Source: GCA-2746795 sp963747345 (GTDB lineage: Bacteria; Chloroflexota; Anaerolineae; Promineifilales; Promineifilaceae). Taken from it: a DNA stretch of 64,000 bases. How positions within the stretch are numbered: the stretch's first letter is position 1; each line of letters begins with the position of its first letter. Below, in pieces: positions 1-9,300 of the stretch. The notes under the pieces are model-generated. The model saw only the letters and a list, made by a program, of their open reading frames with translations. It was not told where the DNA came from and did not search any database. The stretch is from assembly GCA_963747345.1 (NCBI GenBank), contig CAVVFA010000028.1, positions 1-64,000 of the forward strand, written 5' to 3'. The position numbers and the translations under genes are program-made.

Positions 1-1
1 G

Positions 2-846
2 CCCCGACGCCAAGGCTCTGATGCACTGTGTTCTGACCCGCGACATGAAAAAGCTGCGTCAGGGCCAGGTGGTCTATTCCGCGATGTGCTACGACACGGC
101 GGCATGATTGACGATGGCACGGCCTACCGTCTTGGGCGAGGATAATTTCCGCTGGATCGGCGGCGATGATTACGGCGGCGTATGGCTGCGCGAATGGGCC
201 GAGAAGCTGGGTCTGAAGGTCATGGTGCGCTCCTCACCGATCAGTTGCACAACCTTGCGGTGCAGGGCCCCAACAGCCGCGACATCCTGCGCCGCATGAT
301 CTGGACAGCGCCGCACCAGCCAACAATCGATGAACTTGGCTGGTTCCGCTTTACCATCGGCGCGTCTGGGCGGCCTTGATGGTGCGCCGCTCGTGGTGTC
401 GCGCACCGGCTATACGGGCGAACTCGGCTTTGAGATCTTCTGCCACCCCAAGGATGGCAGCGCCGTTTATCGATGCGGTCTGGAAGCATGGCGAAGACCT
501 CGGCCTGCAGGCCCATGGGGCTTGCTGCGCTGGACATGGTGCGCATCGAAGCCGGGCTGATTTTTGCCGGATATGATTTCTCCGACCAGACCGACCCGTT
601 CGAGGCAGGCATCGGCTTTACCGTGCCGCTGAAATCCAAGACCGATGATTTCATCGGCCGCGAGGCACTGATCCGCCGCAAGGAAAAGCCAGCCCGCAAG
701 TTCGTTGGCCTTGATATTGACTCGAACGCAGATGTGCGCCATGGCGACGGCCTGTATGTTGGCCGCGCACAAGTTGGCGAAGTCACGTCTTCGATGCGCT
801 CGCCGCTGCTTGGGCAAAATTGGCGGCAAACCGAATCTGACGACGG
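2..846 (+). pseudogene. GcvT-like aminomethyltransferase fragment, frameshifted, both ends missing
   Basis: Translation over several frames gives one continuous folate-binding aminomethyltransferase (GcvT/YgfZ/DmdA superfamily): VVYSAMCYDT, then NFRWIGGDD, QGPNSRDILR, SRTGYTGELGFEI, GLAALDMVRIEAGLIF, DFIGREAL and GEVTSSMRSPLLG, all in family order. At least four frame changes are needed, near positions 105, 155-230, 363, 465 and 510, mostly next to short G or C runs. The N-terminus lies before the window and the usual C-terminal part after MRSPLLG is replaced by unrelated sequence near 825-846. The stretch is GC-richer than what follows and lacks the AACGGCCGTT palindrome common elsewhere. 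It is either a decayed gene or low-quality foreign sequence joined here. The family is clear; the exact enzyme (glycine cleavage T protein or a demethylase) is not. Confidence 0.7.
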
Positions 847-1772
847 AATATGATGTGCCGGTCGATGCCTGGTACACGGAAAAGAACAGTTATCCGACGA
901 TGCCATATTCGGTGTTGATGGAGATTGCCTTGCAGCCGTGCGGGTTCTTGTCGGCGTATGTGGGTTCGACGCTGCCATACCCGGATGAGGATTTCTATTT
1001 CCGCAATCTGGATGGCACGGGCAAGCTGCACCGTGACTTTGATCTACGGGGCAAAACCATCAGCAACACGGTGGCGCTGCTGTCGCAAACGGCGCTGTCG
1101 GGCATCATCATCCAGAAGTTTAGCTATGTAATGTCGGTAGATGGCGAGGTGTTTTATGAGGGAACGGCCGTTTTCGGTTATTTCCAGCCAGAATCATTGA
1201 TCAACCAGGTTGGTCTCGACAAAGGACAGGACGTGCTGCCTTGGTTTAAGCAGGCAAACGCCAGCGGCACAGAAATCAACTTGCAAGGCGGCAAAGAGCT
1301 GCTGGCAAAAGCCACACCCCATTACCGCCTGGCTGGCGGACAATTGAACTTTATCGACAAGGTGATTGTGATTCCCGATGGCGGGCGTGAAGGCAAAGGC
1401 TACGTCTACGCCGAGCGGAATATTGACGCCAGCGACTGGTTCTTCACCTGCCACTTTTATCAAGACCCGGTGATGCCTGGTTCGTTGGGCGTGGAAGCGG
1501 TGATTGAAGCGATGCAGGCATATGCGCTAGACCAAGACTTGGGCGCTCATCTGCAAAACCCGCACTTCACCCACACCGATCATCATGAGGTCGTCTGGAT
1601 TTATCGCGGCCAAATTGCCCCCACCAATGCGCAAATGTACCTGGAAGTGGACATCACCAACGTGGAAAGCAGTGCGGAGCAAGTTATCGTTACCGGCAAT
1701 GCCAGCCTGTGGAAAACCGGCATGCGCATCTATGAAGTCAAGGATATTTCGATTCGGTTGGTTGGAAATTAA
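705..1772 (+). CDS. 3' part of PfaC-like PUFA synthase, FabA-type dehydratase domains
   Basis: The open frame runs from 705, but homology starts only around 835-846 at EYDVPVDAWY. From there it matches the C-terminal end of PfaC-type polyunsaturated fatty acid/polyketide synthase subunits, with two hot-dog (FabA-like) dehydratase modules. Recognisable segments are NSYPTMPYSVLMEIALQPCG, SGIIIQKFSYVMSVDGEVFY, and in the second module DWFFTCHFYQDPVMPGSLGV, where His and the MPGSLGVEA helix form the dehydratase active site. The end RIYEVKDISIRL is typical of these proteins. The ketosynthase part is absent, so this is a 5'-truncated gene fused to the GcvT-like fragment upstream. Codon use and an AACGGCCGTT copy at 1163 agree with the rest of the window. 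A rho-independent terminator follows at 1799. Confidence 0.75.
   Translation: MALILTRTQMCAMATACMLAAHKLAKSRLRCARRCLGKIGGKPNLTTEYDVPVDAWYTEKNSYPTMPYSVLMEIALQPCGFLSAYVGSTLPYPDEDFYFRNLDGTGKLHRDFDLRGKTISNTVALLSQTALSGIIIQKFSYVMSVDGEVFYEGTAVFGYFQPESLINQVGLDKGQDVLPWFKQANASGTEINLQGGKELLAKATPHYRLAGGQLNFIDKVIVIPDGGREGKGYVYAERNIDASDWFFTCHFYQDPVMPGSLGVEAVIEAMQAYALDQDLGAHLQNPHFTHTDHHEVVWIYRGQIAPTNAQMYLEVDITNVESSAEQVIVTGNASLWKTGMRIYEVKDISIRLVGN
1163..1172. repeat. First copy of the highly iterated palindrome AACGGCCGTT
   Basis: This is the first of about 60 perfect copies counted by eye. Others include 3713, 4304, 4398, 4491, 4534, 5679, 7470, 8332, 8519, 10398, 12388, 18420, 21330, 28468, 33061, 35240, 40822, 44916, 46757, 53652, 55987, 58964 and 63188 (start positions, a few approximate by a base or two). 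Roughly 20 more copies differ by one end base. They occur in genes in any frame (giving peptides such as ENGRF, ERPF, ETAV) and in spacers. The core CGGCCG is self-complementary. Density and dispersal resemble HIP1 of cyanobacteria. No function is known from the sequence. Confidence 0.9.
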
Positions 1773-1798
1773 CAACCTCACGCAATAGCAAAAGTATC

Positions 1799-1834
1799 AA
1801 GACGTCAAGAGGGTTTCTCTTGGCGTCTTTTTTG
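1799..1834 (+). terminator. Rho-independent terminator after the PfaC-like gene
   Basis: AAGACGTCAAGAG and CTCTTGGCGTCTT pair around a 5-nt loop (GGTTT) with one mismatch region, followed by a run of T. It lies 27 bp after the stop at 1772 and closes the transcript before the restriction-modification genes. Confidence 0.85.
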
Positions 1835-1871
1835 AATAAGCCAAAAACCTAAAATTGGTTACAATTGTTCT

Positions 1872-2711
1872 ATGAAAGAAGAATTTGGAAATCAACTAAA
1901 AGCTTTTACAAACCAGTTGCAAACCTATGTCAGTACCGAAGATGGGCAATGGACAGTCAAAGGGTTCATTGATGTCTATCAAAATGTCTACACCATCTCT
2001 TCTGACACCAAAATTGTCTCGAAAATTCTAGAAATCCATCTATTTCCTCGAATCGTAGAATTTGCCAGAGAAAACGGTTACAAAATAGTTCTGGCCGATC
2101 ACCAAAACTATTACCCTGATATATCTTTTGTCAACGCTACAGATGAAAACATCAAATTTGCTGTTGATTTTAAGACAACCTATCGCCTTCCCAACAAACC
2201 GCACCTATGTAATGGGTTTACGTTGGGATCACATGGAAAATATTTTGAAGACCGCACCAGTCGCAAAAATATCCAATTTCCGTACAGTGATTACTCCGGT
2301 CATTTTTGTTTGGGCATCATTTATAATCGAGAAGACAACGCCACCATAGATGAAACCAGACCACACAAACTTGACGAACTACAATCAATTACATCTGTCA
2401 TCAAAGATTTTCAATTCTTTGTGGTTGAGAAGTGGCAAATCGCCAGTGATAAAAGCGGCAGCGGCAACACAGCCAATATCGGTAGCATTAACAATATCGA
2501 AGATATCATCAATGGAAACGGCGTCTTTTCAAAACTGGGCGAAACGTGGTTTGATGATTATTGGATGAACTACCGCAAAATCACAATTCCTGATGGGGTA
2601 GGTGGCACAAAAAAGATTAACAACCTCACAGATTTTGTGAATTACCGTCATGGAGATCCTGCATTGATTGTGCCAAAGCACAATTTAATGCCCCAAAAGG
2701 ATCAAAAATGA
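1872..2711 (+). CDS. EcoRV-like type II restriction endonuclease (predicted site GATATC)
   Basis: This 279-aa protein aligns with R.EcoRV along most of its length. It has the SDTKI segment near residue 44, the PD-(D/E)xK catalytic core as YPDISF (Asp83) and AVDFKTTY (Asp99 and Lys101), and the DNA-recognition loop SGNTANIGSI (residues 196-206), which in EcoRV (GNTTNIGS) contacts the GATATC site. The C-terminal DDYWMNYRK also matches EcoRV. The N-terminus is about 20 residues longer than in EcoRV. Its stop overlaps the start of the methylase by four bases (ATGA), so the two are translationally coupled, endonuclease first. The gene is AT-rich and free of the window's AACGGCCGTT palindrome, which suggests horizontal acquisition. 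Specificity is inferred from the conserved loop, not shown. Confidence 0.92.
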   Translation: MKEEFGNQLKAFTNQLQTYVSTEDGQWTVKGFIDVYQNVYTISSDTKIVSKILEIHLFPRIVEFARENGYKIVLADHQNYYPDISFVNATDENIKFAVDFKTTYRLPNKPHLCNGFTLGSHGKYFEDRTSRKNIQFPYSDYSGHFCLGIIYNREDNATIDETRPHKLDELQSITSVIKDFQFFVVEKWQIASDKSGSGNTANIGSINNIEDIINGNGVFSKLGETWFDDYWMNYRKITIPDGVGGTKKINNLTDFVNYRHGDPALIVPKHNLMPQKDQK

Positions 2712-3631
2712 GGGTGAATGTTCCCCCGATTAAATCTCAAGGGATTAAAACGAAGTTAGTGCCTTGGATTAACAGTCTTGTACCTGCTGATTTCGATGGT
2801 GTTTGGATCGAACCATTTATGGGGACTGGTGTAGTGGGCTTCAATATTGCCCCGCAAAATGCCTTTATGGCAGATAGCAATCCACATTTAATCGATTTCT
2901 ACACGGCCGTTTCCACCAAAAAAATCACCCCGGCCATCGTCAGACAATACCTCACAGAAGAAGGCTCTACATTATTGAAGCTTGGCGAGTCTCATTATTA
3001 TGCCATCCGTGAACGGTTTAATCAGGAGCATAATCCATTAGACTTTCTATTTTTAAGCCGCGCTGGCTTCAATGGCATGATTCGGTTTAATCAAAAAGGT
3101 GGCTTTAACGTCCCGTTTTGCCGCAAGCCCGAACGTTTCGCGCCAGCATACATCACCAAAATTGTCAATCAGGTAAACTTTGTGTCCAAATTACTCAAAA
3201 TGAAAGATTTTTCGTTTGCCTGTCAAGATTTCACGAACACGATTAAGCAAGCCACAGCAGATGACATCATTTATTGTGACCCGCCTTACATTGGTCGTCA
3301 TGTCGATTATTTCAGCGGTTGGGACGAAGCTCAAGAATTCCAGTTATTTGAGATGCTATCCAATTCACCAGCCAAGTTTATTCTCTCAACCTGGCATCAT
3401 AATGATTACCGAGAAAACGAATACATCCACACGCTTTGGAATCAGTTTAATATTCTCACCCGCGAACATTTTTATCATGTGGGCGCCAGTGAGAAAAACC
3501 GCAGTCCCATGATTGAAGCAATTGTGACTAACTTTGATCTGCCGTCTAACACCTTATCAAGCACCCCGAAAAGCTGTGCAACTCGCATTTTTAGAAGAAA
3601 AAGCGAATTACTCATCAGACTAAAATACTGA
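2708..3631 (+). CDS. EcoRV-like N6-adenine DNA methyltransferase
   Basis: This is a D12-class (Dam/M.EcoRV) adenine methyltransferase of 307 aa. It opens with VPPIKSQGIKTKLVPW as in M.EcoRV. The SAM-binding motif I is EPFMGTGVVGF (from residue 35) and the catalytic motif IV is DPPY (191-194), followed by IGRHVDYF. Strong matches continue through STWHHNDYRENEY and HFYHVGASEKNRSPM. It should protect GATATC sites from the partner enzyme upstream. The last 25 or so residues (after NFDL) do not resemble the family and may be out of frame after a small indel. The only palindrome-like site inside is an imperfect copy near 2910. Start ATG overlaps the upstream stop. Confidence 0.93.
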   Translation: MRVNVPPIKSQGIKTKLVPWINSLVPADFDGVWIEPFMGTGVVGFNIAPQNAFMADSNPHLIDFYTAVSTKKITPAIVRQYLTEEGSTLLKLGESHYYAIRERFNQEHNPLDFLFLSRAGFNGMIRFNQKGGFNVPFCRKPERFAPAYITKIVNQVNFVSKLLKMKDFSFACQDFTNTIKQATADDIIYCDPPYIGRHVDYFSGWDEAQEFQLFEMLSNSPAKFILSTWHHNDYRENEYIHTLWNQFNILTREHFYHVGASEKNRSPMIEAIVTNFDLPSNTLSSTPKSCATRIFRRKSELLIRLKY

Positions 3632-3922
3632 GGACAGTACCTTGCTCTCTAGCGGAGAATTGGGTGAGCCAGGTGAGAAGGGCTGTTGTTTAGCGGGGAG
3701 AATTGGGTAGAAAACGGCCGTTGTCACTGACAAATGTTACCTGTTCTGGGTGAGGAACGGCCTGAAAACTGGACTGTGTTATTTAGTGGGGAGAATTGGG
3801 CGGAGAACGACCGTTGTCATCCCAAATCATATCTTTGTCCTTTCGGGTTGGCGATAGTGCCGTTGTTGTTTGGCAGAGAGGAGATGGCGGGGAAACGTCC
3901 CGTTGTCACCTGGCCATTAATA
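3632..3922. repeat. Array of three ~94-bp repeat units
   Basis: Three degenerate units are spaced about 94 and 88 bp apart, marked by AACGGCCGTTGTCACTGA at 3713, AACGACCGTTGTCAT at 3807 and a diverged copy near 3895. Each unit has TGTTGTTTAGCGGGGAG or similar, GAATTGGG, the palindrome, then CAAATGTTACCTGTTCTGGG. The same unit recurs at 4250-4550 and 5630-5735. There are no spacers, so it is not CRISPR. Apparent ORFs inside are repeat translations. Confidence 0.85.
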
Positions 3923-3949
3923 TAGGCGAATATCTAAAGAATACAAGGA

Positions 3950-4159
3950 TCACAAAACTAGAATGGCGACAATGACGATTAAGAGTGGGGAAAAAACGAA
4001 CACAAAGACTAGCATCATGATTTTCCCCCATTCTTCTTCTCCGTCTTCAAGCGATTTGATGGTATAAATAGCAAAAATTATCACACCTATAATAATTAAA
4101 AGGATAGTCCCAAAACCCACTGTCACTATTATTTGAACAATTGTTTGATCATCTAACAT
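3950..4159 (-). CDS. Small two-helix membrane protein, unknown function
   Basis: The 69-aa product has two hydrophobic helices, TVGFGTILLIIIGVIIFAI (about residues 13-31) and MMLVFVFVFSPLLIVIVAIL (48-67), separated by a short acidic, polar loop (SLEDGEEEWGK). The start codon is preceded by a purine-rich GGGGGG tract on the coding strand, a plausible ribosome binding site. It sits alone between two 94-bp repeat arrays. I do not recognise a family. Its length and hydrophobicity make it a likely real small protein, but there is no functional clue from neighbours. Confidence 0.6.
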   Translation of the reverse strand: MLDDQTIVQIIVTVGFGTILLIIIGVIIFAIYTIKSLEDGEEEWGKIMMLVFVFVFSPLLIVIVAILVL

Positions 4160-4249
4160 TCCCCCCCCTTCAAATCTGCCGAAAACAGAACTACCTTTTT
4201 ATCGCATGTGTACATACCATTTTATATGGGCTATCATTTCTTTACCTTT

Positions 4250-4550
4250 GGGTTGAAAACTGATGAGAGTGCCCTGTTGTTTAGCAGAGAGAATACAGCA
4301 GAAAACGGCCGTTGTCACTGAAAAATGTTATCTATTCTGGGTGTGTAACGGACTGAGGACAGGGCTTTGTTGTCTAGTGGAGAGAATTGGGCGGAAAACG
4401 GCCGTTGTCATCTGACAAATGTTACCTATTTTGGGTGAATAACGGCCTGAGGACAGGGCTTTGTTGTTTAGCGGAGAGAATTGGGCGGAGAACGGCCGTT
4501 GTCACTGACAAATATTATTCATTCTGGGGAGATAACGGCCGTTACCCTTC
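4250..4550. repeat. Second array of three ~94-bp repeat units
   Basis: Palindromes at 4304, 4398 and 4491 mark units 94 and 93 bp apart. The unit reads approximately CTGAGGACAGGGCTTTG, TTGTTTAGCGGAGAGAATTG, GGCGGAGAACGGCCGTTGTC, ACTGACAAATGTTACC, TATTCTGGGTGAATAACGGC. This array is better conserved than the one at 3632. A fourth palindrome at 4534 ends it. Confidence 0.88.
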
Positions 4551-4624
4551 ACAGCCACAAAACAAAAAACCCCTCAATCACCGGAGCTAGACGCCCCTGC
4601 CAGCAGACAATTGATCTTAAAATA

Positions 4625-5558
4625 TTATGTTAGTACTTTGACCCAAGTATCTGTTGTCTTCATTTCCTGCATGACGGAACGATACAAAAAATCAGCAGGT
4701 TTTTCATGGGCCGTAGAAAAAACATAGTTGACAGCCCATTTCTTTGAGTCTTCTCAATCCTTCGGTGATAACCGCTTTGCCGAGTCCCCGCCGCCAATGT
4801 TCAACTGCCGTACCGACCAAAACCGTCACCGCACTCCTCGTAAAATCATCATAAAAAATGGTGCAGAATGCGGCAATGCTGCCATCAGACGCGACAGCGA
4901 CAATATCCAGATCGCGACGATACAATGGCGCAGTTTGCAGGTTCGCGTACCATGAATAATCGCCGTCATAGTTTTCGTCTGGTTCATCATTATGGAATGC
5001 CCGCCAAGATGCCCCACTTCGCGTGGGGTAATCTTCCACACCACCCATCGAACGAATCGTGTAACCCGAAGGAATCGATGCGTCAGGAATGGATGAATCC
5101 AAATTGCAACGGTAGTGATGTCCCCAGCCAGGTTGTTTTTTGTAACCTCTACTTTGGGCAATTTCCTGACGCTGTGTATCGTCCTCAAAGATAGGCATTG
5201 AACTATACCGCCTGCCATCGTCTGTAATCGAGAAGTAATTTTCTTCCCCATAAGCGAGCATTTCATTTTCCAACTGAGGGGAACGAAAGCGTGGATGGAC
5301 GTGCAGACGTAGTTCGCCATCACCAAGATGATTCAAAGCGGCAATCATTATGCCATTGGCATTTTCCCAAATCGCCATTCCATTTTCAACCGATTCAAAT
5401 ATTTTGCAGGTTTTGATGTAATGCCAACGCCAGTAATCGAGACGCGCAACATGCCAACTATGTTCGAGACGGCCGTTGAGCAGGAATATTTCACGCAAAA
5501 AATTGCGAGTGTTCCAGAAATCATCTTCTTTAGCGCAAGCGCGAGATATAAGTTTCAT
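4625..5558 (-). CDS. GNAT-family N-acetyltransferase, one C-terminal frameshift
   Basis: The protein starts best at MKLISRACAKEDDFWNTRNF (5558); residues read further upstream come from the 94-bp repeat. It is a two-lobed GNAT protein: a diverged N-terminal acyltransferase-like half and a C-terminal half with the acetyl-CoA binding segment VGTAVEHWRRGLGKAVITEG (R/Q-x-x-G-x-G/A type), then LRRLKEMG. The frame then runs into a stop at 4704 (CFFYGP), but the neighbouring frame continues as YVFSTAHEKPADFLYRSVMQ to a stop at 4625. That is the normal end of a GNAT fold, so a single-base indel lies near 4725-4750. The substrate is unknown. The gene stands alone, bordered by repeat units. Confidence 0.75.
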
Positions 5559-5629
5559 TTTTTTTGTCCCGAAAATCATGATTGATATTGACCTGCACGG
5601 CTGCCAGATAAAACCTCTATTTTGAGGTA

Positions 5630-5735
5630 AAAAACTGACGCCAGCATCCTGTTGTCTTGTAAAGAGAATATAGCAGAAAACGGCCGTTGTCACTGACAAA
5701 TGTTACCTATTCTGGGTGAGTAACTGCCGTTCCCA
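5630..5735. repeat. Solitary copy of the 94-bp repeat
   Basis: One unit with its palindrome at 5679, reading CTGTTGTCTTGTAAAGAGAA, then AGAAAACGGCCGTTGTCACT and ACAAATGTTACCTATTCTGG. It lies directly upstream of the acetyltransferase gene and just past the end of the kinase fragment. Confidence 0.8.
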
Positions 5736-5740
5736 CGCCA

Positions 5741-6133
5741 TCATTCCGGTTGATTCAACTGCTTAAACAGCTTCTTATTCTGCTTGTAAAGCTGCGTAAA
5801 CACTGCAAAATTCCGGTCGTAAACGGCGCGGTTTTCTGGCTGCGGCGTGAAGGTATGCGATACGCGAATGAACGGCGCGGCTTCCTGGAATGTCTCGAAA
5901 ATGCCCAGTCCCACCGCACACACGATGGCCGCGCCGATGGTGCCCGCGTTCTGCGCGTTCTCTACCACCTCAATGCGTCGCCCTGTCACGTCGGCCAAAA
6001 TCTGCCCGGAAACGGCCGACTGCGCCCCACCGCCCACAAAACGCAGTGACTCCTGATACGGCACATTTTTCTCCACCCGTTCCAGCACCCAGCGCATGTG
6101 GTAGGCCACCCCTTCCAACACCGCGCGGATCAG
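5741..6133 (-). pseudogene. Truncated C-terminal copy of the FGGY sugar kinase
   Basis: The reading frame from about 6133 down to 5741 is almost identical to the last 130 residues of the intact FGGY kinase at 16915-18528: IRAVLEGVAYHMRWVLERVE, VPYQESLRFVGGGAQSAVS, NAQNAGTIGAAIVCAVGLGI and the C-terminal KQNKKLFKQLNQP. Similarity stops sharply at 6134 on this side. Most base differences from the intact copy are silent, which points to recent truncation. Without the N-terminal half (phosphate and sugar binding) it cannot be an active kinase. It lies in the same orientation as the intact copy 11 kb away, so the two form direct repeats around the sugar importer region. Confidence 0.88.
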
Positions 6134-6325
6134 CAGCCAGGGGCGGACACGCGGAAGCGAAGTCTTGGTGAATGGCAAAGAAATGCCCCGCCTCTCCCAC
6201 CCCCTACGATCAGGTTTCAAATTGAGAAATGCTGAAGATGCGTTATCATTCCTTTGTTCAAATTTGCTAACTGGCTCAGAAAAGTCTACACCCAAAACGA
6301 CACAACATGGCAATGAACAAAGGCT

Positions 6326-9300
6326 TTGGCAATGACAGCAAACAGACACAACAACCTCCACATTGGCGTACAAATCGCCCCCAATGATCCCTTCTGGGTG
6401 CAAGTCAACGAAACCGTGCGCCAGGAATTGGCCGAACAGTTTGTGCCGTTTGAGGTCATCGCCCGTGGCTGGGATCTGACGGATGACCAGATGGAGGAAT
6501 TGAGCGAAGAAATTCTCTCAAACGAGTTCGACGCCTTCATTTGCATGATTTTGCCCTCAAAAATCATCCATCGTTTACTTGAAAGCGGACTGCCTGTTAT
6601 TTGCGTTGAAGATGAAATAGAAATTTCACATCCCCTGTTTTCCTCCGTTCAGGGCTGGTACGACGCCGGCAAGATCATCGCCCAATTTTTAGCCAACGCT
6701 TTACAGGGCACAGGGAATGTTCTTTGCCTGACAGGCAATGCCCAAGAAACGCAAGGTCTCGATTTTAGCCGGCAGCGGTTGGCTGGGATCAACGAAGTAT
6801 TCGACCTTTATCCTGAAATCCATGTCCAGGTACAGCAAAGTTATTGGGACTATGACGCTGCTTTAAAACAACTCAAAAGTCAGATTGAAAACCATGAATT
6901 TACGCCGCCCGACGCCATTTTAGGCTTATCGGATTCCGTGGCTCTGGCGGCCAAGCACGCCGGAAATGCCACCAATTTCATCACAGAAAATACCTTAATC
7001 GTCGGTATTAATGGCGAACCCACGGCTTTATCTGGCATCTTGAAGGGGACTTTTCAGGCCACTGTCAATATTCGGGCAGATGAATTTGCTGGGCAGGCTG
7101 TCGCCCTTGCCAGAAAAGCCGCCCAGGGTGAACCATTACCCGACCACTTTTATTTTTCAACCGAACTGGTCACTCTCGACAATGTCGCTGAAATATCAAT
7201 TCTTAAACTGGATGCGATTTCCAGCATTCCGACTCGGCTGGTAGGGATCAATCGCAAAACAGAAGAAAGCCGGCTGATTCAATATGAGCTGACGGCTTCA
7301 ATTAACCAAAAGATGGCGGTGCTGCGCGATAAGAATGAATTGGTGTTGGCGATCACGGAACTTATTCGCATCAATTATGGATATGACCGTGTCTATCTCT
7401 ATTCAATTGATGGACCATCACAAGCTTTGTTGCTGGAGAATCCGCTGGGAACACCGGAGGAGATGTGGAAACGGCCGTTTTCCCAAAAATCCATCCTGCG
7501 CCAAGTTGTTGCCAAAGGGGAAGCCATCTTCGTGGCCGATGTACGGTTTAGCAGCAGTGAATACTCGCAAGAGCCGCGCTGGAAAGCGATGCAGTCGCGG
7601 GTGGTACTGCCCGTGCGTTTTGGTGAACAGCTCATGGGCGTACTCGATTTGCAAAGCGACCAGCCCAAAACCCATTTGCGCAATGAACTCACAGGCTTGC
7701 AATTAGTCGCCGATCAGATTGGTGTTGCTTTACATAATGCAGAATTGTACGAAGAAGCCATCAAAGCCAAAGCCGCTTCAGAAAAAGCCAATCAGCTCAA
7801 AACGCGGCTGTTGGCGAATGTGAGCCATGAACTGCGTGCCCCGCTGAACGTGATTTTGGGCTACTGCCAGGCAATTCTTACCAATCCAGACCTCTACCGA
7901 GTGGCGTTGCCGCCCGACTTGTTCCGAGATTTAGGCTACATCTTCAACAGCGGCGAGCATCTCATCCGCCTGATTAACGATTTACTGGATGTGTCGCGGG
8001 CGGAAATTGGGGCGCTGGAACTATATCCAGAAACAGTCTTCCCGGCTCAATTACTACGCGATATTTTCGAGGCACTGGCGGCACAGCATGAAGAATCGAA
8101 GCAAATTGAGTGGCGGCTAGACTTGCCTGAGACACTGCCTATCATCAAGGCGGATTCGGTGCGTGTGCGCCAAATCTTGATCAATTTATTGAGCAACGCG
8201 CGGAAGTTTACTGATGCCGGGCAAATTGTACTGGGCGCGGAAGTGCAAACGCCTTATCTGCATATTTGGGTGCGGGATACGGGCATTGGCATTGCCCAGG
8301 AGCAGCAACAAACGGTATTTGAACCCTTTTTAACGGCCGTTTCCCCCCATCGCCGCACGGAAGGTATCGGTTTGGGTTTAAATATCACGCGCCAGTTGGT
8401 ACTCTTGCACGGCGGCAAACTCACATTGGAAAGTGAAGTGGCACAGGGCAGCACGTTTCATGTTTACCTGCCTCTGCCCACGATTTCGGGAAAACTGCTG
8501 TCTTTAACTGTGCCGGAAAACGGCCGTTCTGCAATCCTCGTCGTTTCTGCCCTCGCCACCCCCCACCCCACCATTCTGGCAATGTGTGAACAGCAAGGTT
8601 TGGACTATGTACCTCTGCGTTATGTCAATAACATCGACACCATTCTTGAGGATGTTCGCCCAGTTGCCATCGCCTGGGATATGACTGATTATGACCCGCA
8701 AGAGTGGGCAAAAATCGAGCGGATCCGCGAACACCCAGAGCTGAATCGCATTCCGTTCCTGGTTTACAAACAAGAAGAAAGCTCATTCGGTACCCAATCG
8801 GGCATGACAAATATTTTGACCAAGCCGGTCAAAGAACAGTCGCTCTATGAATATCTACAAACCCTGCGTCCTGAAAATCCGGCAGATCCCATCTTGATTG
8901 TGGATGACGACCCGCGAACACGCGCCCTGTACAAAGAGATGCTTGGCCGAAATTTACCCGATTTCGCCGTGATTGAAGCCACGGCTGGAGATGAGGCCAT
9001 TGAGACATTACAAACCATCACGCCCTCTTTAATTCTGCTGGATTTGATGATGCCGCAGGTGGATGGTTTTAAGGTGTTGGAAGTGGTGCGCTCGTCAGAA
9101 CGGACGCGCCATGTGCCGGTGATTGTGATCAGCGGCAAGGTGCTGACGTTTGAGGATGTGCAGAAATTGGATTATGCCCATGTGGTGTACCAGCGCAAAA
9201 ATATGCTGACGGCGGAGGAAATGGCGGCCTGTTTACAACGTGTCTTTGGCACGGAGGAGCCGCTGCCCCAGCCTACCAGTTTGTTGGTGAAACAGGCCCT

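Noticed and set aside
241..978. Minus-strand ORF of 245 aa
   Set aside because: It overlaps the GcvT-like and PfaC-like homologies on the plus strand and has a low-complexity composition.
3629..4550. CRISPR array
   Set aside because: The 94-bp units are contiguous with no unique spacers, vary in sequence, and no cas genes are near.
3734..4590. Short plus-strand ORFs at 3734-3925 and 4387-4590
   Set aside because: They are translations of the 94-bp repeat, with no homology-like content or ribosome site.
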